Assembly (NCBI GenBank): GCA_018812525.1
Contig: JAHJDE010000175.1
Location: 1 to 34,456 of the forward strand
DNA length: 34,456 nucleotides
DNA from: Gammaproteobacteria bacterium
GTDB lineage: Bacteria; Pseudomonadota; Gammaproteobacteria; Chromatiales; Chromatiaceae
Direction of reading: 5' to 3'
Every line of letters starts with the position of its first letter. The first letter of the stretch is position 1. Positions 17,640-26,774 of this stretch are shown here, in pieces. The translations under genes and the position numbers were made by a program. The notes beneath the pieces were generated by a model. It was not told the origin of the DNA. It was given only the letters and a program-made list of their open reading frames with translations, and ran no database searches.

Positions 17640-17965
17640 ATGACCGATCCCAAGCCCGTCGAGTTCCGGGGTAGCACCTTCGTACCTTTCCTCTCCAGGC
17701 CAGGCGGGAAGCAGGTCATCAGCTCGATCAGGTGCAGAACGGTCAGGAGCCGGATGACTGGAAGCCCATGAACACCGTGGGCCAAGGTGTGAAGGAAATT
17801 CGGATTCGGGATGCAGCCGGAGCGTTTCGGGTCATCTACGTTGCTAAGTTCGCTGACGTCGTCTATGTGCTTCACTGCTTCCAGAAGAAAACTGAGAAGA
17901 CCAGCAAGACCGATCTGGACTTGGCCGCTAAGCGTTACCGCGATTTGTTAAAGGAGCTAGGCTAA
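17640..17965 (+). pseudogene. HigB/RelE-type (phage Gp49-like) toxin gene broken by a frameshift
   Basis: ATG 17640 starts MTDPKPVEFRGS and then the frame goes wrong. The correct continuation is one frame off: LRTFPLQARREAGHQLDQVQ from about 17678, then PDDWKPMNTVGQGVKEIRIR and AAGAFRVIYVAKFADVVYVL, to TAA 17963-17965. One base, or one base plus a few codons, is missing near 17676 (the expected LDD before LR is absent). The frame from ATG 17640 ends at a TGA just after 17765. A GTG at 17732 could only give a truncated C-terminal part. The intact family degrades mRNA on the ribosome. An AT-rich stretch with TATAAT at 17628 lies 7 bases before the ATG. Confidence 0.8.
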
Positions 17966-18246
17966 TGAGCAACCAACGATTTGCCAGTGTCTGGGATGCC
18001 ATCGAGGACACCCCGCAAGAAGCGGAAAACATGAAGCTGCGCTCCATCCTGATGATGGCGCTGAAGAACCACCTGATCCGCACCGAAATGAGCCAGGCGC
18101 AAGCCGCCAAGCTCTTAGGTGTGACTCAACCTCGCATCTCTGACCTGATGCGAGGCAAGATAAACCTGTTCGGCCTCGATGCGCTGGTGAACATGGCGAC
18201 GGCTGCCGGACTTCACATTGAGTTGCGTGTGCTCGAAGCAGCCTGA
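17965..18246 (+). CDS. Xre-family antitoxin (HigA-like)
   Basis: This 93-residue protein with a central helix-turn-helix reads SQAQAAKLLGVTQPRISDLM followed by RGKINLFGLDALVNMA. This is the usual antitoxin paired with Gp49/HigB-like toxins. Its ATG shares one base with the toxin stop (TAATG), preceded by AAGGAG. It is intact although its toxin is broken, so it may persist only as a repressor. A weak hairpin (GGCC-TCG-GGCC flanked by T and A runs) at 18254-18275 could be its terminator. Confidence 0.88.
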   Translation: MSNQRFASVWDAIEDTPQEAENMKLRSILMMALKNHLIRTEMSQAQAAKLLGVTQPRISDLMRGKINLFGLDALVNMATAAGLHIELRVLEAA

Positions 18247-18289
18247 TAATTCCTTTTTGGCCTCGGGCCGAAAAACGACTTGCCAAAGT

Positions 18290-18925
18290 GGACCCCAGAG
18301 CCCACCACCTGGTCGCCGATAAAGATCAACTGCTTGAGGTACTCGCCCACCAGCCGAGGGCGTCCCAGGTAGTGATAGTGATGGACTAGGGTTCTTGAGT
18401 GCCGGAATGCTTTGCATTTGAGTCAAATTCTGCTGCAACGCGTAGGAGCGCCTTGCAGGCGCGATCTTCACCACCCCAATCGCACCTGCAAGGCGCTCCT
18501 ACGGTATGGCGGCGTAATTCACGTCTCGTCGGTCTGAGGTGGAGCCTCGCTCGATAGTCCCACAGATAGCGATCAGGTCCCTCGGCCAGGCTTATCCGGG
18601 GCGCGGGATGATCACCGACGCGCCCTGCCAAGGGCTGCTGGATGAACAGGGGGATCTGGGAAAAGTCAGGGGTCTTGAGGTTGTTCTTGGGCCGTAGGCG
18701 CGGCGGCAACAGGATGTGCCCGGCCTCCTCCAGCCGCAACAGCAAGTCGCGGGCGGCATATTCCTTGAACTGGCCGTTGGCCTGCCGCCACTCCCAGTGC
18801 TCACACAACCGCCGGGTGATGTGGCTGCGTCCACGCCCATAGCCATCACCCACGGCCCGGCGGATAAGGTTCAAATCGCCCGCCCGCAGATCGCGGGGGT
18901 GTGGTTCCCATGCTGGGCATTCCAT
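18290..18925 (-). pseudogene. DruA-like (DUF4338) gene relic
   Basis: From ATG 18925 the frame reads HPRDLRAGDLNLIRRAVGDG, then RRLCEHWEWRQANGQFKEYA and RDLLLRLEEAGHILLPPRLR. This is the conserved N-terminal part of the DUF4338 family that includes DruA of the Druantia anti-phage system. Behind it the frame decays (about 18530), and a 63-bp inverted repeat interrupts the gene at 18441-18503. The downstream core motif of the family, HHYHYLGRPRLVGEYLKQLI, reappears at about 18290-18380. The rest of the family domain is missing. No other Druantia gene (druE helicase etc.) is present, and stand-alone DUF4338 genes are common. Confidence 0.7.
18441..18503. repeat. Inverted repeat inserted in the DruA-like relic
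   Basis: CGTAGGAGCGCCTTGCAGGC (from 18441) faces its near-perfect reverse complement ending GCGCTCCTACG at 18503. The family GTAGGAGCG...CGCTCCTAC is a common small intergenic REP in gammaproteobacteria. It separates the two parts of the DUF4338 relic. Confidence 0.75.
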
Positions 18926-18985
18926 CCCATTTCTGATATAAGAGGTTGCGAAGTCACAACCTGAAAGAAGGCGGGGTGGTTTAGC

Positions 18986-19102
18986 ATGGCAAAGATCGAA
19001 CTTGGTGTGCCGGAAGAATTCATGGGACTTGTTGATATCTGGAGGAATTCTATCGACTCCATGAAGTCGACACTGGAACGATGGCATCAAGGTCGCCCGT
19101 GA
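18986..19102 (+). CDS. Small open frame of 38 codons, unknown
   Basis: ATG 18986 reads MAKIELGVPEEFMGLVDIWR and ends at TGA 19102. A purine-rich GAAAGAAGGCGGGG lies upstream. It starts divergently from the DruA-like relic and runs into the recombinase relic in another frame. It could be a real small gene, or the start of a larger gene cut off by the recombinase fragment. No family is recognised. Confidence 0.3.
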   Translation: MAKIELGVPEEFMGLVDIWRNSIDSMKSTLERWHQGRP

Positions 19103-19557
19103 GATAGTTGAGCAATGCCTATTGGCGTCCGTGAAACGCGACCTCGCCAGCGAGGCCGCGTTCCTCGCTTTTGAAGCCGAGGTTCTAAGGCTGCTGAGGG
19201 AAAGCCGCCCGGACCCCGGCGAACCCAAGCGACTTCTGCGGCAGGCGGAGAAGGAGTGTGACAACATCATGGCCGCCATCCGTGCGGGGATCCTCACGCA
19301 AAGCACAGAAGAGGCGCTTGAAAAGGCCGAGATTGCCATTCAGTCCGCCAAGCGGAGGCTGGAAGAAACGCATGCCGATCAACCGGCCCTGCTTATTCCG
19401 ATATTGCGTGAAATCTGGAAGCGCAATGTTGAGAAGCTGGAACAAATCGACGACGTTCCGGCGGCCAGGGAGGCGATTAAATACTTGGTGGGGGAAGAGA
19501 TTAGGCTGATTCCGAGTGACGGAATCCTGGTAGCAGAGATTCTGACAGGCGGCCCTA
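19065..19557 (+). pseudogene. C-terminal relic of a large serine recombinase
   Basis: The open frame reads VAREIVEQCLLASVKRDLAS, then RLLRQAEKECDNIMAAIRAG and EAIKYLVGEEIRLIP. This is the coiled-coil and C-terminal part that follows the zinc ribbon in site-specific serine recombinases of phage and ICE type. The catalytic domain (with its serine), the recombinase domain and the natural stop are missing. The frame runs on into the opposite strand of tRNA-fMet, giving a meaningless end. This is an old integration scar beside a tRNA gene. Confidence 0.72.
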
Positions 19558-19571
19558 GAGCTGCCTGTCAG
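19542..19571 (-). terminator. Hairpin behind tRNA-fMet
   Basis: On the - strand CTGACAGGC pairs with GCCTGTCAG around a 12-base loop, starting 7 bases after the tRNA CCA end. It should end the tRNA transcript or direct 3' processing. It overlaps the end of the recombinase relic on the other strand. Confidence 0.65.
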
Positions 19572-19578
19572 ATAATGA

Positions 19579-19655
<77 letters not shown>

Positions 19656-19797
19656 TCAACGATCCGCGAACTATACTGGCATGAACCGGCCTTTGCAAGC
19701 AGCTTACGCTAAATTGTTAGCCCAAAGCAGTAATGTCCCCTCCGTCCAATTCTAAAATATCCCCTTTCGGTCTCAGGGGGGGTTGACAGAGGAGCAC

Positions 19798-19893
19798 ATG
19801 ACGATGAATCGACAAGAGGTAGACCGGCTTCAGGTCATCCAGGCGATGGTGAGCCGACAACTTGGGCAGAAAGCGGCTGCCGAGCAGTTAGGA
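19798..19893 (+). pseudogene. 5' remnant of an ISNCY-like transposase
   Basis: ATG 19798, behind AGAGGAGC, gives MTMNRQEVDRLQVIQAMVSR and then QKAAAEQLG. This is the typical N-terminal helix-turn-helix start of ISNCY-family transposases. Homology stops after about 32 codons, where the gene would enter its second helix-turn-helix, and the frame then runs antisense into amiC. The 19672-19797 stretch before it (including GTAATGTCCCC) may be the left end of the element. Confidence 0.6.
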
Positions 19894-19935
19894 TCGATCA
19901 GCCTCTTGGATGATGACCGCCGGTGCGGTTCGGCA

Positions 19936-21240
19936 TCAGCCGTCGAAGGGGAAGCGGGGCTTTTCCCGTTCCGTCACCTGTCCCTGCCTGCCGTTGGCGG
20001 AGGGATCGACCTCGGTCTGACCAAGACGGGGCTCGTTCGACTCGGTGGGATAATTGCCGCCGGTGGCGGCCTGGCGTTTTCCCCTGAGCATCGCCGCCAG
20101 CTTGGTGTCGATGGGCGGGCTTGCGTGGAAGTAGTCGCGGATGCCGTTCATGAGCGCCCCGGCGATCCGGCCCTGATGGGTGGAATCGACCAGTTTCCGT
20201 TCTTCGTCCGGATTGGAGATGAAGGCGGTCTCGACCAGGAGCGAGGGGATATCCGGGGCCTTCAGGACCATGAAGCCGGCCTGTTGGACCCGGCTGCCAT
20301 GGGTGTTGCCGACCCGGCTCAGTTCACCGAAGACCTGATGGGCCACATCGTTGCTTGCCTGTATTGTGGCGGTCTGGGAGAGATCGAGCAGTACTGAGGC
20401 CAGCACGTCGTCCTTGTTATCCAGGCTGACGCCCCCGACCAGATCGGCGCTGTTCTCCCTCTCTGCCAGCCAGCGGGCCGCCTCGCTCGATGCCCCCTTG
20501 CGCGACAGGGTGAAGACCGAGGAGCCCCTGGCCCGTTTGTCCTGGAAGGCATCGGCATGGATGGAGACGAAGAGGTCGGCGTGGTGCTTGCGGGCGATGG
20601 ACATGCGCTTGCGCAGGGGAATGAAATAGTCCCCGTCGCGGACCAGGACTGCCTTCATGCCGGGTTCCCGATTGATGCGGTCGGCCAGGCGGCGGGCGAT
20701 GGCAAGGGTGACATCCTTCTCCTTGACACCACGTGTGCCAAGGGCACCCGGGTCCTCGCCGCCGTGCCCCGCATCCACTGCGATCACCACATCCCGCAAA
20801 CCGCCCTTGATGCTCTGCTCCACCGTGACGACCGGCTGCCGCGGCTGGCCGCCCTGGGACTCGAACAGGTCGAATACCAGGCGATGGCCATAGCCGCCAC
20901 TGGGGGGCAGAACATAGCTCTTCGGCCGTACCGGTTGCTTCAGGTCGAGCACCAGGCGCAGGTCCTTGCCGTTCTGGACGCCGCTACGCAGACCTTTCAG
21001 ATAGGGGTTGCTGACGGTGGGATCGCTCAACCGGCTGTCGAGCCGGACGTTCTCCAGGTCGATGACCAGGCGATTGGGATTATCCAGGCTGAACAGGTTG
21101 TGTACGACGGGGCCGGCGGTATCCAGCACCAGACGGATATGGTCGGGCGCCGTCCAATAGCGGACCGCGTGCACGGCGACCTGGGCGGCTTCGGCAGCGA
21201 GTGAGAAAACCAGCAGTGTGAGGCCAATAATGATTCGCAT
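19936..21240 (-). CDS. amiC: N-acetylmuramoyl-L-alanine amidase, AMIN + Amidase_3
   Basis: This 434-residue periplasmic zinc amidase cleaves the stem peptide from MurNAc and splits daughter cells under EnvC/NlpD control. It has a signal peptide (MRIIIGLTLLVFSLAAEAAQ), an AMIN septum-targeting domain (about 20-130) and an Amidase_3 domain from about 150. Zinc and catalytic motifs are AVDAGHGGEDPGA, LFVSIHADAF and LLVETAFISN. The C-terminus after HASPPIDTKLAAML is low-complexity and lacks the LysM domain often found in AmiB-like proteins. It is the last gene of the nnrD-tsaE-amiC run; mutL, usually next, is absent and IS debris follows. The symbol could equally be amiB. Confidence 0.9.
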   Translation of the reverse strand: MRIIIGLTLLVFSLAAEAAQVAVHAVRYWTAPDHIRLVLDTAGPVVHNLFSLDNPNRLVIDLENVRLDSRLSDPTVSNPYLKGLRSGVQNGKDLRLVLDLKQPVRPKSYVLPPSGGYGHRLVFDLFESQGGQPRQPVVTVEQSIKGGLRDVVIAVDAGHGGEDPGALGTRGVKEKDVTLAIARRLADRINREPGMKAVLVRDGDYFIPLRKRMSIARKHHADLFVSIHADAFQDKRARGSSVFTLSRKGASSEAARWLAERENSADLVGGVSLDNKDDVLASVLLDLSQTATIQASNDVAHQVFGELSRVGNTHGSRVQQAGFMVLKAPDIPSLLVETAFISNPDEERKLVDSTHQGRIAGALMNGIRDYFHASPPIDTKLAAMLRGKRQAATGGNYPTESNEPRLGQTEVDPSANGRQGQVTEREKPRFPFDG

Positions 21241-21324
21241 GGTTCTGGATGCAATCTCCTGTCTGGTTAAATATAGCAGACAGAAATATTTTTTCCAGTT
21301 TTTCCATCGAATTAGCGGATCTTC

Positions 21325-21825
21325 TTAATCTACGTTATTACTCTGCCTTGTCACGCCAGCCGGCAGGGCCAGGGCGGAGAGCCGATCCGCGAGGTATTCG
21401 CCGCCCTTGCTGCCGGGCACCAGTTCGAGGATGCGAGCCACCCCCGCATGCCGGATCCGCAGCACCAGATCGGCGACTGGCAGCACCCCCCTCCCCTTGT
21501 CGGGCCACTCCACCAGCAGGATCGATCGGCCGTCGCAGATGTCGCGAATCCCCAGATACTCCAGCTCCTCGGGGTCAGCCAAGCGGTAGAGATCCAGGTG
21601 ATGGATCGACCGGTCGGCCAGCCGGTAGTCCTCCAGCAGGCTGTATGTGGGGCTGCGCACGGTCCCGGCATGGCCAAGGCCTCGTAGCAGGCCGCGCACC
21701 AGGGTGGTCTTGCCCGCGCCCAGATCCCCCTCCAGATAGATGACCAGGCCATCGACCAGAAGACCGGCAAGTAAGGCGCCGAACCCTATCTGGGCCTCGG
21801 TCCCCTGGATGCGCCAGCTCAGCAT
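21325..21825 (-). CDS. tsaE: tRNA t6A biosynthesis ATPase TsaE
   Basis: This 166-residue ATPase works with TsaB and TsaD to place threonylcarbamoyl on A37 of ANN-decoding tRNAs. The Walker A motif is GDLGAGKTT (33-41). The family motifs SPTYSLLEDY, HHLDLYRL and LVEWPDKG are all present. The start ATG 21825 overlaps the end of nnrD by 7 bases, the usual coupling in this cluster. The frame is open further upstream, but that part lies inside nnrD. Confidence 0.95.
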   Translation of the reverse strand: MLSWRIQGTEAQIGFGALLAGLLVDGLVIYLEGDLGAGKTTLVRGLLRGLGHAGTVRSPTYSLLEDYRLADRSIHHLDLYRLADPEELEYLGIRDICDGRSILLVEWPDKGRGVLPVADLVLRIRHAGVARILELVPGSKGGEYLADRLSALALPAGVTRQSNNVD

Positions 21826-23399
21826 GCCTCGGCCTCCGCCAAGAGCGGCCGCAGTTCCGCAATCAGATCGGAGGCGATCAGCCCCCGCTCGCCCCGGCTG
21901 GCTGCGAGGTCGGCGGCGGTGGCGTGCAGCACCACGCCCAGTTCCGCCGCGCGGACCGGCGCGAAGCCCTGGGCCATGAGGGCGGCGATAATGCCGGTCA
22001 GGACATCGCCCATGCCCCCGCTCGCCATACCCGGATTGCCGGCGCTGCACAGGGCCGGGGGGCGGCTATCGTAAGTATTCGCGCTGCCAGCGCAGGATTG
22101 CCCCCTCTCTCTCAGGGTTGGAAAGAGGGCCTCGCCGTCGGCGGCGATCAAGCTGCCCGCCCCCTTCAGAACGGCAACGGGGGCATAACGGGAACGCAGC
22201 GCCTCGACGGCTGCAAACCGGTCGGCCTGGATCTCCCTGTTGCTCATATTCAGCAGGCGGGCGGCCTCGCCCGGATGGGGGGTAATCACCGCCTGCGCCA
22301 GACGGCGCGGGTTCCGGGCCAGGAGATTGAGTCCGTCGGCATCCAGCACGAGGGGCTTGCCGCTTGTCGCCACGGCCTCGAACAAGGCCCTGCCCCAGGC
22401 CGATTGCCCCAGTCCCGGTCCCAGGGCGATAACGGAGGCAGCCTCCATCAGGACCGAGAGTTCATCCACTGAGGCGACGGCGTGGCACATGAGTTCGGGA
22501 CGGGAGAGGCCGATAAAAGCCGCGTGGGCCGGATGGGTAGCGACCGATACCAGGCCGGCGCCGGCGCCGGCGCGGAGTGCCCCTTCCCCCGCGAGCCGCG
22601 CGGCCCCGGCGAATCCGGGCGCACCGCCCACCACCAGCACATGACCGAAATCCCCCTTGTGGGCACAGCGCCCCCGCCTCGGCAGGGTAGAGGCCAGTAG
22701 CCCCCAGTCCAGGCGGCGGGCGGCCGCAATGGTTCCGGCATAGACCCTTGCCGGTACATCCAGGGTATCGAAAAAGAGCCGGCCGGTCCGATCCGGTCCC
22801 GCCCCCGTGAAGAGCCCCTGTTTCAGGCCGATGAAGGTAACCGTCGCTGCCGCGCGCACGGAACAGCCCATCTCAGTGCCCTTGTCGGCGTTCAGGCCGG
22901 AAGGGATGTCCGCCGAAATGACAGGGGCCGGGTGGTTGTTCATGGCCTCGATGGCCTGGCGCATGACGCCGCCGACCTCGCGGTCGAGGCCGGTCCCCAG
23001 GAGGGCATCGATGATCAGCCCGGCCTCCTTCGGCAGGGAGCCGAAAGGCCGCGGTTCGAGTCCTGCCTGACGGGCCAGTTCGAGATGGTAAAGGGCATCG
23101 CCCTTGATGCGGCCCAGATCACCTAGTTGCAGCAGATCGACCGCCAGGCCTGCGGTCAGGGCATGCCGGGCCACCACATAGCCATCCCCGCCATTATTGC
23201 CCGGACCGCAGAGGACGGCCCAGCGCCGCGCCTCGGGAAAGAGCGCGCAGGCGCGGGTAAAGAGCGCCCGGCCCGCGCGCTCCATCAACTCCGCGCCGGG
23301 GATCTGGAAGTCCTCGATGGCCAGACGGTCGAACTCGCGCACCTGATCGGCACGGTAGAGGGCGTAGGGAAGCTGGCCGCTGCTTGGCAGTGTTCGCAC
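21819..23399 (-). CDS. nnrD: Bifunctional NAD(P)HX epimerase / ADP-dependent dehydratase
   Basis: This 526-residue enzyme repairs hydrated NADH and NADPH. The N-terminal YjeF_N epimerase domain shows YRADQVREFDRLAIEDF and CGPGNNGGDGYVVARH. The C-terminal carbohydrate-kinase-like dehydratase domain shows VVGGAPGFAGAARLAGEGA, LDADGLNLLA, TPHPGEAARLL and GNPGMASGGMGDVLTG. The frame is open to 23609, but that overlaps glnS. GTG 23399 is chosen because the family starts about 10 residues before YRADQV. An extra loop of about 20 residues (CAGSANTYDSRPP) precedes the GNPGMASGG motif. It is the 71-bp downstream neighbour of glnS. Confidence 0.92.
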   Translation of the reverse strand: MRTLPSSGQLPYALYRADQVREFDRLAIEDFQIPGAELMERAGRALFTRACALFPEARRWAVLCGPGNNGGDGYVVARHALTAGLAVDLLQLGDLGRIKGDALYHLELARQAGLEPRPFGSLPKEAGLIIDALLGTGLDREVGGVMRQAIEAMNNHPAPVISADIPSGLNADKGTEMGCSVRAAATVTFIGLKQGLFTGAGPDRTGRLFFDTLDVPARVYAGTIAAARRLDWGLLASTLPRRGRCAHKGDFGHVLVVGGAPGFAGAARLAGEGALRAGAGAGLVSVATHPAHAAFIGLSRPELMCHAVASVDELSVLMEAASVIALGPGLGQSAWGRALFEAVATSGKPLVLDADGLNLLARNPRRLAQAVITPHPGEAARLLNMSNREIQADRFAAVEALRSRYAPVAVLKGAGSLIAADGEALFPTLRERGQSCAGSANTYDSRPPALCSAGNPGMASGGMGDVLTGIIAALMAQGFAPVRAAELGVVLHATAADLAASRGERGLIASDLIAELRPLLAEAEAC

Positions 23400-23469
23400 A
23401 AACCTAATCTCTTGGTCCAACCACAAAGGTCGCAAAGGAACGCGAGGGCGTTCGCATGAAATATCCGGG

Positions 23470-25155
23470 CTAGGGCTTTGACTGCTGCTCGAGCTTGGCC
23501 CAGGAGTCGCGCAGGCTGAGGGTGCGGTTGAAGACGAGCCCCGGCGCCTTGGCATCGCGGGTGAAATAGCCCTCGCGCTCGAACTGGTAATGGACCTCGG
23601 GTGCGGCATCGGCCAGGGCGGCCTCTACCCGGCAGTCGGTCAGAATCTCCAGGGATGCGGGGTTGATCAGGTCGGTGAACTCGCTGCCGGAGACGGCATC
23701 GGGGGTGGGATGGGTAAAGAGGCGGTCGTAGAGACGCACCTCGGCCTTCACCCCGGTCGCGGCACAGACCCAATGGATTACACCCTTGACCTTGCGCCCT
23801 TCGGGATTGGCGCCGAGGGTGGCGGGGTCGTAGGAACAGCGCAGCTCGACAATCTCACCCTGGTCGTTTCTGATCACCGCTTCGCATTTGATGACATAAG
23901 AACCCCGCAGCCGCACCTCGCCGCCAGTCACCAACCGCTTCCACTGCTTGTTGGGCGCGACCTCGGCGAAATCGGCCTGGTCGATGAAAATCTCGCGGCC
24001 CATGGCGATCTTGCGTGCCCCCAGGGTCTCGTCCTTGGGGTGATTGGCCAGATCCAGCGTCAGGGTCTGATCCGACGGGAAATTCTCGATCACCACCCGG
24101 AGGGGCCGCAGCACCGCCATGCGGCGTTCGGCGCGGGCATCCAGGTCCTCGCGGATGCAACTCTCCAGCACCCCCATCTCGACCCGGTTGTCGGACTTGG
24201 TCACGCCGATACGGTGGCAGAACTCCCGGATTGCACCGGGGGTGAAACCGCGCCGCCTGAGCCCGGCGAGGGTGGGCATGCGCGGGTCGTCCCAGCCCTG
24301 TACATAGCCCTCGCTGACCAGTTGGGTCAGCTTGCGCTTGCTCATGACCGTGTATTCCAGGTTGAGTCGGGAGAACTCGATCTGGCGCGGGTGGCAGCCG
24401 ATGCTGATGTTGTCCAGCACCCAGTCGTAGAAGGGGCGGTGGTCCTCGAACTCCAGGGTGCAGAGGGAGTGGGTGATCCCCTCCAGGGCGTCGGAGATGG
24501 GGTGGGTGTAGTCGTACATCGGATAGAGGCACCAGGCCGCGCCGGTCTGGTGGTGGACCACGCCGTGACGGATGCGGTAGAGCACCGGATCACGCAGGTT
24601 AATGTTGGGCGAGGCCATGTCGATCCGGGCGCGCAGGACCCTGGCGCCGTCGGGGAACTCGCCGGCCCGCATGCGCTGGAAGAGGTCGAGGTTCTCGGCG
24701 ATCGAACGGTCGCGGTAGGGGCTGTTCCTGCCCGGTTCCTTGAGGGTGCCGCGATATTCGCGCATCCGCTCGTTGTCCAGCTCGCAGACGAAGGCCTTGC
24801 CTTTTTCGATCAGCTCGATAGCGAATTGGTAGAGCCGTTCGAAATAATCCGAGGCGAAGAAGAGCCGGTCGTCCCAGTCGAAGCCCAGCCAGCGCACGTC
24901 GTTCTGGATCGACTGGACGAACTCGATGTTCTCCTTGTGGGGATTTGTATCGTCGAAGCGCAGGTTGCACAGCCCCCGGTAGTCCTGGGCGATGCCGAAG
25001 TTGAGCACGATGGACTTGGCGTGGCCGATGTGCAGATAGCCGTTGGGCTCCGGCGGGAAGCGGGTGTGGATCAGGCTGTGCCTGCCGCTGGCCAGGTCTT
25101 GGTCGATGACCTGGCGGATGAAATTGCTGGGGGCGGACTTTTCTTCACCGCTCAT
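23470..25155 (-). CDS. glnS: Glutaminyl-tRNA synthetase
   Basis: This 561-residue class I synthetase charges tRNA-Gln directly. The ATP-binding motifs are [15 protein letters not shown] (about 34-48) and VMSKRKL. The anticodon-binding beta-barrel half is present to the C-terminus ([20 protein letters not shown]). Length matches E. coli GlnS (about 554). A bacterial GlnS is mostly found in gamma- and betaproteobacteria. It lies downstream of gltX with a repeat between them. Confidence 0.97.
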   Translation of the reverse strand: MSGEEKSAPSNFIRQVIDQDLASGRHSLIHTRFPPEPNGYLHIGHAKSIVLNFGIAQDYRGLCNLRFDDTNPHKENIEFVQSIQNDVRWLGFDWDDRLFFASDYFERLYQFAIELIEKGKAFVCELDNERMREYRGTLKEPGRNSPYRDRSIAENLDLFQRMRAGEFPDGARVLRARIDMASPNINLRDPVLYRIRHGVVHHQTGAAWCLYPMYDYTHPISDALEGITHSLCTLEFEDHRPFYDWVLDNISIGCHPRQIEFSRLNLEYTVMSKRKLTQLVSEGYVQGWDDPRMPTLAGLRRRGFTPGAIREFCHRIGVTKSDNRVEMGVLESCIREDLDARAERRMAVLRPLRVVIENFPSDQTLTLDLANHPKDETLGARKIAMGREIFIDQADFAEVAPNKQWKRLVTGGEVRLRGSYVIKCEAVIRNDQGEIVELRCSYDPATLGANPEGRKVKGVIHWVCAATGVKAEVRLYDRLFTHPTPDAVSGSEFTDLINPASLEILTDCRVEAALADAAPEVHYQFEREGYFTRDAKAPGLVFNRTLSLRDSWAKLEQQSKP

Positions 25156-25176
25156 TTCTTTTCCTTCGAGTCAGTT

Positions 25177-25251
25177 CGTAGGGTGGATAAGCGGAGCGCA
25201 TCCACCCAGGGTCGCGGTATCGGCGGATGCGCTTCGCTTATCCGCCCTACG
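25177..25251. repeat. Inverted repeat between gltX and glnS
   Basis: CGTAGGGTGGATAAGCGGAG (from 25177) faces its near reverse complement ending TTATCCGCCCTACG at 25251, with the centre AGGGTCGCGGTATC. This GTAGGGTGGATAAG...CTTATCCGCCCTAC unit is a widespread proteobacterial intergenic repeat. It fills nearly the whole gltX-glnS gap and may weaken transcription into glnS. Confidence 0.8.
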
Positions 25252-25259
25252 TCTCAATC

Positions 25260-26654
25260 TTAGGCCTCGATAAAGGCAACGGCCCTGTCGATACGCCGCA
25301 GACAGGCGTCGCGGCCGATCAGGAACAGGGTCAGGTCCAGATCGGGCGAGGGGGCGCCGCCGGTGACGGCGACCCGCAGGGGCATGCCCACCTTGCCGAA
25401 GCCGACTTGCAGCTCCGCCACCACTTGTTCGATGCCCTGATGGATGGCCTCGCGGCTCCAGTCTTCCAGTAGCGCCAGTTTCTCCCGCATCTTGCGCAGG
25501 GGCTCGACCGCCGGGGCCTTCAACGCCTTGGCCGCCGCTTTTTCGTCGTAGTTCTCGAAATCGCGGTAATAGAAGAGGCTGATGGCCGCCAGCTCCTTGA
25601 GGGTACTGGCCCGCTCCCGCTGGGCCTCCACCACGGCCACCAGATCGGGACCCTCGGCGGGATCGATCCCCAGGTCCCCCAGGTGGCGGGAGACGAGGTG
25701 GGCGATGCGCAGGGGATCGGCGCTCTTGAGGTACTGCTGGTTGATCCAGAGCAATTTGTCGGTGTTGAAGGCCGAGGGGGACTTGTTGACCGCGTCCACG
25801 TCGAAGAGATGGACCATCTCGTCCACCGAGAACAGCTCCTGGTCGCCGTGGGACCAGCCGAGGCGCACCAGATAATTGAGCAGGGCCTCGGGTAGGAAAC
25901 CGTCCTCCAGGTATTGCATCACGCTCACGGCGCCGTGGCGCTTGGAGAGGCGGGCGCCGTCGTCGCCCAGGATCATGGGGACATGGGCGTAGCGGGGCAC
26001 GTCCCAGCCCATGGCCTTGAGCATGTTGATCTGGCGCGGGGTGTTGTTGAGGTGGTCGTCGCCACGGATCACGTGGGTGATGGCCATGTCGTGGTCATCG
26101 ACGACAACGGTCAGGTTGTAGGTCGGAGCGCCGTCGGTGCGGCGGATGATGAGGTCGTCCAGCTCGGTGTTGTTGAAGGCCACCTTGCCCCGAATCATGT
26201 CGTCCACCACCACGGCCCCGTCCACCGGGTTCTTGAAGCGGATCACATGGGGCTCGTCGGGGCTGATCTGCTTGTTACGGCAGCAGCCGTCGTAGCGGGG
26301 CTTTTCCTTGTGGGCCATCTGCCGCTCGCGCAGCTCGTCCAGCCGTTCCTTGGAGCAATTGCAGCGGTAGGCCAAGCCCTTCACCATCAGCTCGCCGATC
26401 ACCTCGTTGTAGCGCTCGAAACGGTGGGTCTGATAGAAGGGACCCTCGTCGTACTCCAGGTTCAGCCAGGTCATGCCTTCCAGGATGGCGTTGACCGACG
26501 CCTGGGTGGATCGCTCCAGATCGGTATCCTCGATGCGCAGGATGAAACGCCCCCCATGCTTGCGGGCATAGAGCCAGGAAAAGAGCGCGGTGCGGGCGCC
26601 GCCGACATGGAGATAACCGGTGGGGCTGGGAGCGAAACGGGTACGAACCGACAT
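25260..26654 (-). CDS. gltX: Glutamyl-tRNA synthetase
   Basis: This 464-residue class I synthetase charges tRNA-Glu and also supplies Glu-tRNA for tetrapyrrole synthesis. Motifs are [20 protein letters not shown] (HIGH region), [12 protein letters not shown] and [12 protein letters not shown] (KMSKS region). A zinc-type insert carries [11 protein letters not shown] and CCR. Length is standard for the family. The ATG at 26654 follows a purine-rich GAGGTGAAT. Together with glnS it forms the first part of the - strand block. Confidence 0.96.
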   Translation of the reverse strand: MSVRTRFAPSPTGYLHVGGARTALFSWLYARKHGGRFILRIEDTDLERSTQASVNAILEGMTWLNLEYDEGPFYQTHRFERYNEVIGELMVKGLAYRCNCSKERLDELRERQMAHKEKPRYDGCCRNKQISPDEPHVIRFKNPVDGAVVVDDMIRGKVAFNNTELDDLIIRRTDGAPTYNLTVVVDDHDMAITHVIRGDDHLNNTPRQINMLKAMGWDVPRYAHVPMILGDDGARLSKRHGAVSVMQYLEDGFLPEALLNYLVRLGWSHGDQELFSVDEMVHLFDVDAVNKSPSAFNTDKLLWINQQYLKSADPLRIAHLVSRHLGDLGIDPAEGPDLVAVVEAQRERASTLKELAAISLFYYRDFENYDEKAAAKALKAPAVEPLRKMREKLALLEDWSREAIHQGIEQVVAELQVGFGKVGMPLRVAVTGGAPSPDLDLTLFLIGRDACLRRIDRAVAFIEA

Positions 26655-26774
26655 GCATTCACCTCAACATCAAAGAGGCGGCATTCTAACACTAATCAGT
26701 GAGATGGGAGCCCGGCGGGGGCAGGCGAAGCGGGGGGAGAGAGGCGGCGCTTCCCTGCGCCGGGGTGTTCCTGG

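Noticed and set aside
18290-18925. A full Druantia defence system
   Set aside because: Only a broken DruA-like piece exists; no helicase or other partner gene is present.
23590-25263. Open frame of 557 codons on the + strand
   Set aside because: It is the mirror of glnS; the - strand carries all synthetase motifs.
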